Shown here: one piece after another, positions 8,001-15,137 of the stretch
Numbering within the stretch: the stretch's first letter is position 1
Layout of the letters: each line of letters begins with the position of its first letter
NCBI GenBank assembly: GCA_020350865.1
Contig: CP070726.1
Location: forward strand, 2,416,899-2,434,100
Length of the DNA stretch: 17,202 nucleotides
Direction: 5' to 3'
Source: Thermoplasmata archaeon
GTDB lineage: Archaea > Thermoplasmatota > Thermoplasmata > GCA-020350865
Program-made: the position numbers and the translations under genes
The notes under the pieces: generated by a model
What the model was told of the DNA's origin: nothing
The model's input: the letters and a program-made list of their open reading frames with translations, nothing else
Database searches by the model: none

Positions 8001-9545
8001 TTGGTTTCACTGATCAGGAAGGGCCTGGACAGGACAAAGGACATGGCTCAGAAATCCGTGGATGCGGCAAAGAAGAAGATGGATGTTTTGGAGGAAAGAA
8101 AAGGTCCCAAGGAGCCGGAGAGCAGGCTTGAAGGCGACATGAAGTTCTATCTATGCACTGTCTGCAGGAACAGGTTCGGTCCTGTGGAGGCCACCATGTC
8201 CGATAAGCTCTATGCCGCAAAGACGATGAAGGGCATAACAAGTTACATGATTAAGACGGACGAGGGCCTGCCAGTAAATCTAAGAAACTGTCCTTCCTGC
8301 GGCATTTGGGTCTGCGGCAACTGCTGGAACATCGAACAGCACACGTGCAGGAAATGCACGCCCTATATGGAAGTTTTGGACATTCCTGAGGGCTATCCCA
8401 ATCTCAGGACAGACTACTCCAACTTCAGGATGGAGTTCTACTACGCATGCGACCGTTGCGGAAGGGAGTACGGTCCCGGTGGGAGCAAGGAGGAACACGT
8501 CAGGGTGCTTACGAACTGCCCCGGGTGCAGTCAATGGACCTGCTCTTATTGCCTGAACAGCGAGAGGGGGAAGTGCTTTACATGTGCACCCTCCTTTCAG
8601 CCGGAGGTCCGCTTTGAAAAATCCATGGCCACCAAATTCATAGAGAGCGCAATTTTCATGTGCAGCCAGTGCAGACAGGAGGTGGGTTCCGTCACAAAGA
8701 AGAAATGGAGGGCGGGAGATGAGAAGAAGTACCTGGTCCAGTGCGAAACATGTGGCAGATGGGTCTGCGGCGACTGCTGGAACGAGGAGGAAAGACGGTG
8801 TGTGTACTGCAATCCCTATACTCCCCCGGCAATCAGGACCGAAAAGGAGGGATTGAACGAGTATGTGTACTTCATCTGTGCAACCTGCAGAAAGGAGCAC
8901 GGTCCCATAACCGAAAAGGACTGGAAGGAAATGGCAAAAACCGGCTTTCGGGCCGTGGGAGTGGTGGGCTCCGTGACAGGCAATCCCGCACTGATCGCCA
9001 CCGGTTTTATCGGCACCACAGTTGCGGGAAAGGGGGATTCCTCAACATCCATGGCCACCATCAAAAGGAAGTCCATCAAGGAGCTCGACTTCTCCATGAA
9101 GTTTTTAGCCAGGTGCCCGCAGTGCAAAAGGTGGGTCTGCCTGACCTGCTGGGACAAGCTGAGGGGCGAGTGCAATAATTGCCAGCGCAAATCTGAAATC
9201 GAAGAGGAGAGCAAGTACGTCCCCCCGACCTATGTGGCGGCCGGGGACCTTTACGAGGGGGGGAAGATCGAGATAAAGGACAGTGTGGTGAGTAAAACGG
9301 ATTTCGGAGATGGCGCAGCATCCGTACAAATCGAGGACAGCATCGTTCAGAAAAGCAGCATCGGAGAGGATGTTGCAGGGGAGGCTGTCTTGGAACTTCG
9401 CTGCTCAAAATGTCAATGTGAGTTGCAGGTGACATGGAAGGCGTGTCCCAAGTGCGGCGAGCCCGTTGCACAAAAATGCCCCGGGTGCGGTGAGACCGTT
9501 GAGCTGGACTGGATGGTGTGCCCGTACTGTGAGCGTGATTTGTAG
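8001..9545 (+). CDS. Cysteine-rich protein with four RING-like modules and two zinc ribbons
   Basis: A 514-residue protein with a TTG start, chosen because ggggggaa lies just upstream; ATG 8043 is the alternative. An amphipathic, basic N-terminus (1-45) precedes four modules, each C-x2-C, variable loop, C-x2-C-x4-C-x2-C-x7-C-x2-C. Cysteines are at 52/55/97/100/105/108/116/119, 150/153/173/176/181/184/192/195, 221/224/248/251/256/259/267/270 and 293/296/372/375/380/383/391/394. A tryptophan sits in most C-x4-C loops. Module 4 carries a 75-residue insert with a glycine-rich hydrophobic stretch (315-343) that could touch a membrane. The paired tail motif of the solenoid proteins recurs at 425-452. 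The end has two zinc ribbons (468/471/482/485 and 493/496/507/510). The modules resemble RING/IBR-type treble clefs, but ubiquitin ligase activity cannot be claimed. It lies 49 bases after the solenoid gene with no terminator, so the two are probably co-transcribed. Confidence 0.8.
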   Translation: MVSLIRKGLDRTKDMAQKSVDAAKKKMDVLEERKGPKEPESRLEGDMKFYLCTVCRNRFGPVEATMSDKLYAAKTMKGITSYMIKTDEGLPVNLRNCPSCGIWVCGNCWNIEQHTCRKCTPYMEVLDIPEGYPNLRTDYSNFRMEFYYACDRCGREYGPGGSKEEHVRVLTNCPGCSQWTCSYCLNSERGKCFTCAPSFQPEVRFEKSMATKFIESAIFMCSQCRQEVGSVTKKKWRAGDEKKYLVQCETCGRWVCGDCWNEEERRCVYCNPYTPPAIRTEKEGLNEYVYFICATCRKEHGPITEKDWKEMAKTGFRAVGVVGSVTGNPALIATGFIGTTVAGKGDSSTSMATIKRKSIKELDFSMKFLARCPQCKRWVCLTCWDKLRGECNNCQRKSEIEEESKYVPPTYVAAGDLYEGGKIEIKDSVVSKTDFGDGAASVQIEDSIVQKSSIGEDVAGEAVLELRCSKCQCELQVTWKACPKCGEPVAQKCPGCGETVELDWMVCPYCERDL

Positions 9546-9572
9546 GAGGGGATTGTTCAAACAATAATACTC

Positions 9573-9580
9573 AAGGAGGA
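9573..9580 (+). promoter_or_regulatory. Strong ribosome binding site of the coiled-coil gene
   Basis: aaggagga lies five bases before ATG 9586. It is among the best Shine-Dalgarno sequences in the window and fixes this start. Together with the 40-base gap after the zinc protein it supports an operon. Confidence 0.75.
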
Positions 9581-9585
9581 CTTGT

Positions 9586-11250
9586 ATGCCGAAAAAATCT
9601 TTAATCGATACTGTAGCCGAGGACAGAGAGGCCAAGGATAAGGAGGAAGACAGGAGAAACGCCCTTCGCGAGAAGGTTGCTGCCTGGAGGAAAAAGGGGT
9701 GGGTCACGGCTCCAATTGACAATGTGGTTGAAGGCAATCTGGACGAGGCCGAAAAGGAGCTTGAGCTCTACGAGGGAGCCTTAAAGAAACTGAGTGAATT
9801 GAACAGGCAGTTTCGGGCCCTTGACGCCAGGGGCTTCGAGTATGACGCCCAAACCATAGCCAACAAACTCAACGATCCCCGCCAGATCAATTTTGTGGAG
9901 AAAGGCATCATTCAGTTGAAGGGAAAAATCGATGCGAGAAGAAGGGAGCAAGAGAAGAAGAGGATGCAGCTTGCCGAATACGAGATGAAACGATATGCCG
10001 AGGAAAGGAAGCGGATGGAGCTTGAGGCCAGACGCAGATACGACGAGGTCAAGACACTGGAGCTGGAAACGCGGAAGTCAGCGCAAGAAAAAGAACGGCT
10101 GACAGCCCAGGCCATGAAATTGAAGGAGGAGCATAAGAGGGCCAAAATTGATGCAAAGAAGGCAGAGGCGGACAGAAAAAAGATGGAACTGGAAACACAA
10201 AGAAAGGAGGAGGAAAGAAAGAAACTGGAGCTGGAGCTTCAGGCCAAAAGAGAGGAGGAGAAGAGAAGGCTCGACTTCGCCATGCAGAAGACAGCGGAGC
10301 AGAGGAGGACAGCCGAGGCCGAGGCCAAGACGTACGCTGAGCAGAGGAGGAGGCTGGAGCTGGAGGTGCAGCGCAGAAACAAGGAATTGAGGACCATGGA
10401 GCTTCAGACCAGGAAAAAGGTGGAGGAAAGCAGGAAGCTGGAGCTCGAGGTCAAAAAGCGTGAGGAGGAAAGAAAGAAGCTTGAGAGGGAGGCCAAAAAG
10501 CGGGAAGAGGAGCAGAGGAGACTTGCGGCAAAGAAAAAGAAAGAGGAGGAAAGAATGGCGAAGCTGGGACAAGAGGCCATGATGCAGTGGGAAAAGGAAA
10601 TGACTTTGAAGGCCACAAATTACATAGCAACTGTGGATGAAATGATGAGGTCCTACAAACCTGAGTACTCTCCCCTGGGACTATGTCTTTGGGAGGAGGA
10701 GTGGAAAATTGATCTAAAATACGAACAGCAGGAGATTATCGGTACGATCTACGGGGGCATCATGAAGGAGCTCTTGAAGCTCGTTTGTGTCTATGACAGG
10801 GAAATTAAACAGAAGTTCATTGCGGATGCGAACAAGGTACTGGTAGAGGATGTGAACCGTGCAAGTAAATCCAAGCAGTTCTTGGGCAAGTGCTATGTGA
10901 TCGATAAGATCGACGATAAGACCGTTATCTCGACTATTGAGCAGTTCAAGCACCCCAACTGCTCCATTTATATATACAGCCTGGACGACGAGAAGCTGAT
11001 CTACAATGAAAAGGACATGAAAACCATGCTGTTCTCCGAATGGTTCAAGGCGGGGGGAGAGCCCAAGAGCATGAATGATATCCTGCATGATCTGGCCGAT
11101 AAGAACAACGAGTTCAGCGGCAAGGACCTTCGGGAGAAATTGAAATTCAAGAAGAAAGAGCTGGATAAATTTATCGAGAGCTGCATTGAGAATAACGAGA
11201 TATACAGGTTGGTCGGTGTTGAGGATCGATTTGGACTTGTGAAGAAATAG
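9586..11250 (+). CDS. Long coiled-coil protein with C-terminal winged-helix-like end
   Basis: A 554-residue protein. Residues 25-117 form a compact helical unit (AAWRKKGW, then a long helix, then LNDPRQINFVEKGI); similar W-x-GW/GY helical units occur in other archaeal signalling or motility proteins, though I cannot name the family with confidence. Residues about 112-338 are a continuous, highly charged coiled coil rich in EERKKLELE-type heptads. Residues 339-480 form a mixed domain I do not recognise. Residues 485-554 (KDLREKL...ELDKFIESCIENNEIYRLVG) look like a winged helix, which could bind nucleic acid or protein. No signal peptide or membrane segment is seen. As the last gene of the plus-strand series, it probably builds a rod or dimeric scaffold for the zinc and solenoid proteins. 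Confidence 0.75.
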   Translation: MPKKSLIDTVAEDREAKDKEEDRRNALREKVAAWRKKGWVTAPIDNVVEGNLDEAEKELELYEGALKKLSELNRQFRALDARGFEYDAQTIANKLNDPRQINFVEKGIIQLKGKIDARRREQEKKRMQLAEYEMKRYAEERKRMELEARRRYDEVKTLELETRKSAQEKERLTAQAMKLKEEHKRAKIDAKKAEADRKKMELETQRKEEERKKLELELQAKREEEKRRLDFAMQKTAEQRRTAEAEAKTYAEQRRRLELEVQRRNKELRTMELQTRKKVEESRKLELEVKKREEERKKLEREAKKREEEQRRLAAKKKKEEERMAKLGQEAMMQWEKEMTLKATNYIATVDEMMRSYKPEYSPLGLCLWEEEWKIDLKYEQQEIIGTIYGGIMKELLKLVCVYDREIKQKFIADANKVLVEDVNRASKSKQFLGKCYVIDKIDDKTVISTIEQFKHPNCSIYIYSLDDEKLIYNEKDMKTMLFSEWFKAGGEPKSMNDILHDLADKNNEFSGKDLREKLKFKKKELDKFIESCIENNEIYRLVGVEDRFGLVKK

Positions 11251-11273
11251 AACATTTCAGATATGAAGGTCAC

Positions 11274-12164
11274 TTATTTCTGCAGCTCCTTGAAATCCTT
11301 GATTTTATCCGGATACAGGAATGTCATTTTTCGCAAATAGAGTACAAGGGCTTCATACATATGGTAAGGATAAACGTTATGGGCCCGGCGCCATTCTTCG
11401 CTCCTTTCAACCTTGAGCCTGTTCTTATCATCCTTTTCCACCCAGCTGAAGTAGTATTTCGTGCCGTAATCCGAGATGGTTTTATACGAATCTTTTAGAT
11501 ACGTTTCAAATAACGTATTTCCAACCTCTGTTGCCTCATCCTCCGAATATTCCCCTTCGATTCTTTTAATCTCTACCTTCTCCTTGACCTTTTTTTCCAG
11601 TAAATCGATTTTGTTGATGATCATTATCGGTTGTAATTGCCTCTCCTTTTCCGTTAAATTCCTGTTTTTTAAAAGGGAGGATAACAAGAGGGAAAGCTCC
11701 TTGTCATATTTTAACATCTTATCGTGCCTTTTCCCTGTTTTTAAACTGGTTGCTTTTGAACCGTCCACAACAAATCCCAAAACTTTTGAATCGGAATAAA
11801 CCCTCGCTCTTCTGGACAACACGCCTATCCCGCTATCCTTCCCGAGAACCGACGAAGCATCATGCACCTCGACTCTTGAGCTGACCCATTTGCCCTTCTG
11901 CTTTATTGTCAGCCTTTTTCCGATTGGTGGTTTGTAGCCCAAAATGAATCGGATCCTGGTCTTCTCCTTTGTTGGGTTTACCGGGGGGTATTTTCCCATC
12001 AGTAAATGGTTCTTAATCTCATATACCGCCTCTCCGGTTTCGGACCTGACAAAAAAGATGAACTGCTTTGAATGCTTGGCAGTATACCTTTCTATTGTTT
12101 GAAGGAAAAGTCCGATGAACGTGGATAAGCCGCAACCACGTGTTCCAAGAATCGACACGACCAT
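11274..12164 (-). CDS. Pseudo-GTPase: TRAFAC-like paralogue with broken P-loop
   Basis: A 296-residue protein. An in-frame TTG at 12179 could add five residues, but ATG 12164 lies 26 bases from a TATA-like box and gives the same N-terminus (M-V-SILGTRGCG) as its neighbour. It aligns residue for residue with the GTPase at 14091-15059 in its N-terminal part: SETGE at 41-45 in both, PP at 60-61, later K-Y-[FY]-FSWVE and YP-HMYE. The P-loop reads GTRGCGLST, so the catalytic lysine is leucine (TTA codon). The G3 motif DxxG is also degenerate (DASS, 102-105). The G4 motif NKID (184-187) is intact. It may still bind a guanine nucleotide weakly or serve as a non-hydrolysing partner of the active GTPase. 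The reading frame is otherwise undamaged, so it is not a pseudogene. Confidence 0.75.
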   Translation of the reverse strand: MVVSILGTRGCGLSTFIGLFLQTIERYTAKHSKQFIFFVRSETGEAVYEIKNHLLMGKYPPVNPTKEKTRIRFILGYKPPIGKRLTIKQKGKWVSSRVEVHDASSVLGKDSGIGVLSRRARVYSDSKVLGFVVDGSKATSLKTGKRHDKMLKYDKELSLLLSSLLKNRNLTEKERQLQPIMIINKIDLLEKKVKEKVEIKRIEGEYSEDEATEVGNTLFETYLKDSYKTISDYGTKYYFSWVEKDDKNRLKVERSEEWRRAHNVYPYHMYEALVLYLRKMTFLYPDKIKDFKELQK

Positions 12165-12184
12165 GGTTGCGGAAAACAATAAGG

Positions 12185-12195
12185 ATTTATTAATT
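12185..12195 (-). promoter_or_regulatory. TATA-like box of the pseudo-GTPase gene
   Basis: Read on the minus strand, aattaataaat is centred about 26 bases before ATG 12164. This predicts a leaderless transcript and supports that start over TTG 12179. The gap to the upstream ATPase gene is 63 bases, so read-through from the operon is also possible. Confidence 0.5.
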
Positions 12196-12227
12196 TGTCG
12201 TATGCTGAATCTATTAAAATAACGGTT

Positions 12228-14057
12228 CTAGGAAAATGCCTCATCGATTTTCTTGTAAACATCGTCGCGATTCTTTATTCTTTTTGATAATGGATGTTCG
12301 AGGTCCCACAAAATCACCGCCCAATCCTCGGCATTGGTCCGAAGGTCGATGGCCCTTTCTGTCACTGCGACATCGAACAATTCATTGTACTGGGGGATGG
12401 GGCGCTCGGTCACCATGGATATGGGGCGTAGGCCGCATTCGAAATTCAGTAATTCCAACAAGTAGATGGCAATTCTCATTCTGTCCTCGGAAGATGATCT
12501 CAGGCACCGGAATATTGTTCGATATCTGTCCGAGGTCATCAGCCTGGTTGCCAGTGTTTCCACAGCAGCCTTTGAGATTATATTTTTGATCTTGCCTTTG
12601 TAATCGAAGCCCGGTGTATCTTTCTTCTGGACCTCCAATTTCTCGATCTTACCCTTCGGGTAAGTGTTATTTTTATCATAATCCTCCATTGTTTCGAGTA
12701 CGTTTAACAACGATATTCCCCCGGTTTTGAAAAGCTTCTTGTCCACGATGGCGGAATGGTGAAACACTCCTGTCCTGCCGTACTCGTCCGCTACGGGTGT
12801 ATGGGTTATGTATGATATGATTATCTGATTTCTGTGCTCCTTGTTGAAGATCAAGTGCCCCTTGAAATCCTCCACCTCATAGCGAACTAAAATCGGTGAG
12901 AATTCGGGCCCTCTTTCCGTGGGAAGCTGAAATAAACGGGTGAATAAGGACGGCTGCCCCTCAGTTGATATTGCAATGGGTAGGTCCTGATATCCTTTAC
13001 CCGGTATCGGATACCATATAAAATGATCCAACATAATACTCTTTTGGGTTGCATCCGTTCCCGAGGCTTTCTGGGCGTCTTGTATCTTATCTTCCTTTTC
13101 AGGTGTCTTACCTTCCATTGTGTCACCAACCTTTTTAACCTCAAGCTTTCTTCTTTCAATTTCCTTTGGTTTATCTTTTTTGGGAATTATGGTTTGCAGT
13201 TTATCGGATATGTCCTCCAAGGTTTCAGGGCCAATGTCCGTGACCAAATCCCCAACTGTGAATTTGGCATGCTTCTCCATTTTGGGTGCGGCCCCCCCAT
13301 GCGACGTTTCCCTGTTTTTTACGTGGACCAGACGGGGTGATACAAGGCTTTCCCCCATAACAAAGAATTCACCTCTTTCAAGATTGGGGAGCTCATCTAA
13401 CATGCGGGTCTTGTGAAAGAATCTGCTCACTGCCTTGACATCATTCTCTATTCTTAACCTCCCTATGAACTGGTTTCCGCATTGGGACAGTATGTTCTTA
13501 TCCACCATTGCCGGTCGCTGGGTGGCGACCATCAGGCCGATCCCGCGTTTCCTGCCTCTCCTCGATATCTCGTGCAGCTCACTGATCTGTGCACCCCCGC
13601 TTTGCGGGACAAATCTATCGGCTTCCTCCACTATTACCAGCATTGGTATTTTCACCTCGGTTTCGAATTCGTACAGGTGTTTTAGGAATTCAGAAACCAA
13701 TTCGAATTCATTGCTTGAGCTCGACGTATCGAAAATGAGCCTTCCGCCCAACTTGACTATTCGCTCAGCCAAAAGCTTACATTTCTCAATGGAAAGCATT
13801 GCGTCAGCTTCTTTATTATTGGAAGCCCATGCTATCTCGAATTTCTCCTTGAGGCTGTAATATTCGCCTTCGGTATCAATTATCACAAAGGGCAGGTTTG
13901 CCTTGCACATCTCTTCGCACAAAACGCCCATAAGGTGGCTCTTGCCTGAACCGCTCATTCCTATTATCGCTGTGCGGTTCGTGAGAAGCTGTGTCCCGGA
14001 AATGGCAAATGGATTGCCGTCAAACTCGCCTATATGTAATGATTCCTCCTCAGCCAT
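12228..14057 (-). CDS. HerA/FtsK-type ATPase fused to a GAP1-N-like domain
   Basis: A 609-residue protein. Residues 1-260 are a HerA/DUF87-type motor: Walker A GMSGSGKS (33-40), Walker B MLVIVEEAD (139-147), then RRGRKRGIGLMVATQRP and a sensor/arginine segment up to about 200. The usual HerA N-terminal HAS barrel is almost absent. A charged linker (about 260-338) leads to a second part. Residues 340-450 (HFIWYPIPGKGYQDLPIAIS, then FQLP, SPILVRYE, DEYGRTGVFHHSAI at 424-437) follow the order I remember for GAP1-N, the N-terminal domain of GTPase-associated protein 1: an aromatic start, an A-S strand, LP, then GRxGxFxxH. Residues 490-580 may be its middle domain. Translation begins 33 bases after the GTPase gene stop, behind a strong GGGGGAG site. 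The fusion suggests that nucleotide state in the GTPases controls the motor. The motor assignment is firm; the GAP1 assignment is by eye. Confidence 0.75.
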   Translation of the reverse strand: MAEEESLHIGEFDGNPFAISGTQLLTNRTAIIGMSGSGKSHLMGVLCEEMCKANLPFVIIDTEGEYYSLKEKFEIAWASNNKEADAMLSIEKCKLLAERIVKLGGRLIFDTSSSSNEFELVSEFLKHLYEFETEVKIPMLVIVEEADRFVPQSGGAQISELHEISRRGRKRGIGLMVATQRPAMVDKNILSQCGNQFIGRLRIENDVKAVSRFFHKTRMLDELPNLERGEFFVMGESLVSPRLVHVKNRETSHGGAAPKMEKHAKFTVGDLVTDIGPETLEDISDKLQTIIPKKDKPKEIERRKLEVKKVGDTMEGKTPEKEDKIQDAQKASGTDATQKSIMLDHFIWYPIPGKGYQDLPIAISTEGQPSLFTRLFQLPTERGPEFSPILVRYEVEDFKGHLIFNKEHRNQIIISYITHTPVADEYGRTGVFHHSAIVDKKLFKTGGISLLNVLETMEDYDKNNTYPKGKIEKLEVQKKDTPGFDYKGKIKNIISKAAVETLATRLMTSDRYRTIFRCLRSSSEDRMRIAIYLLELLNFECGLRPISMVTERPIPQYNELFDVAVTERAIDLRTNAEDWAVILWDLEHPLSKRIKNRDDVYKKIDEAFS

Positions 14058-14090
14058 ATGGTTGTCTCCCCCACCTGATAAGCAGTATTA

Positions 14091-15059
14091 TCAATCTGAG
14101 ATTCTTCCAAATATCTCCTCTACCTGTTTTCTCGGATCTGCGTATTTCTCAGACAGGTCTCTAAAATGATTGAGAAAGCCCTCATACATATGGGTCGGGT
14201 AGGCATTCCAGGCGTGACCTCCTTCCTTATCCCTGATCACCTTGAGTTTGGGGGCATCTCCAGCTGCGGTGGCCATGCCGTCAACTTTTTCCTGCTCCAC
14301 CCAGCTGAAGAAGTATTTGGCTTTATGGAGAGGGACGTACACCTTCTGGGAGCCGTATATTGCCGCAAGTGTGGCACTGAGATAGGATTTCAACAGATTA
14401 TTTCCTATTTCGTAGGTGACATCCGGGTCGTACTCATCCCTCATTTTTTCCATCCCAAAATCGTTTTTGATCTCGTTATCGATGGCGTCGGCCTTGGCTA
14501 GGACAAATATTGGATGCAGCTCTTCCTCCAGTTTATTCTTATTTCTGTATTCCACATAAGCGGACAGAATAATTGCTATTTCTTTATCCAGCTCGAGCAT
14601 CTTGATGAATTTTCTTCCACTTGTGGCGTTGGTAAATATGGAGGTGTCTACAATTATCACCACAATATTTGCATCGAATATTCTCTTTATCCTCTGGTCC
14701 GCCGATTTGCTTCGCTTGTATTCCTGGATATCCTCCCCCGAGATATCATACACTGTAAATGTAAGGCCAGCCCATTGTCCCTCACGAAACTTCACCAGAT
14801 TGACCAATTTCTCGGTCATTTTAGGTTTGAATCCCATGAGAAACTGGAACATGTCCAATGTATGGCGTGTTGTTGCTGGGGGAAACATGCCTCTCAGCAT
14901 GTTGTTTCTGATGGTTAATACCGTCTCGCCGGTCTCGGAAGTGATGTAGTAGATAAAATCATCTGGATTTAGGGTTGTGTACCTCTCCATGCCTTGATAC
15001 AGAAGGCCAATAACGGTTGACTTTCCACATCCTCTTGTTCCTAATATCGAAACGGGCAT
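14091..15059 (-). CDS. TRAFAC-like GTPase, active partner
   Basis: A 322-residue P-loop protein. Walker A/G1 is GTRGCGKST (7-15), at the very N-terminus. G3 is DISGED (105-110), matching the D-x-x-GE form of TRAFAC GTPases. G4 is weaker, AKAD (188-191, normally NKxD). A threonine in PATTRHT (61-67) could be the switch I residue. The C-terminal third (KYFFSWVE, AYPTHMYEGF) is shared with the pseudo-GTPase downstream. The layout recalls the GTPases that accompany GAP1 proteins in predicted bacterial conflict systems. ATG 15059 is supported by a TATA-like box 26 bases upstream. The next gene, the ATPase/GAP1-like fusion, starts 33 bases after the stop, so the two form an operon. Confidence 0.8.
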   Translation of the reverse strand: MPVSILGTRGCGKSTVIGLLYQGMERYTTLNPDDFIYYITSETGETVLTIRNNMLRGMFPPATTRHTLDMFQFLMGFKPKMTEKLVNLVKFREGQWAGLTFTVYDISGEDIQEYKRSKSADQRIKRIFDANIVVIIVDTSIFTNATSGRKFIKMLELDKEIAIILSAYVEYRNKNKLEEELHPIFVLAKADAIDNEIKNDFGMEKMRDEYDPDVTYEIGNNLLKSYLSATLAAIYGSQKVYVPLHKAKYFFSWVEQEKVDGMATAAGDAPKLKVIRDKEGGHAWNAYPTHMYEGFLNHFRDLSEKYADPRKQVEEIFGRISD

Positions 15060-15080
15060 ATTACGGAGAATACCTTAGAA

Positions 15081-15089
15081 ATATTTAAA
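15081..15089 (-). promoter_or_regulatory. TATA-like box of the GTPase operon
   Basis: On the minus strand tttaaatat is centred 26 bases before ATG 15059, giving a leaderless transcript. The box lies within the 78-base gap after the 16331-15138 gene. It therefore gives the GTPase and ATPase genes a promoter of their own. Confidence 0.55.
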
Positions 15090-15137
15090 GTTACTTATAT
15101 TTTGAATCCGATATTTTTATCGGTCTGTTCCTATCTT

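Noticed and set aside
8280..8900. A 206-codon minus-strand frame inside the zinc-protein gene
   Set aside because: The plus frame has 32 regularly spaced cysteines over its four modules, so the antisense frame is a shadow.
9551..9564. Short inverted repeat attgt-tcaa-acaat between the zinc and coiled-coil genes
   Set aside because: Only five base pairs, no T-run after it, and a strong ribosome binding site follows at once; more likely chance within an operon.
10078..10572. A leucine-rich minus-strand frame opposite the coiled coil that looks like a membrane protein
   Set aside because: Antisense of Lys/Glu-rich coiled-coil codons always reads as Leu/Phe/Ser-rich; it has no start signals of its own.
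12228..14057. Canonical HerA of the HerA-NurA-Mre11-Rad50 repair set
   Set aside because: No NurA, Mre11 or Rad50 gene is present, the HAS barrel is nearly absent, and the protein carries an extra C-terminal region and GTPase neighbours.
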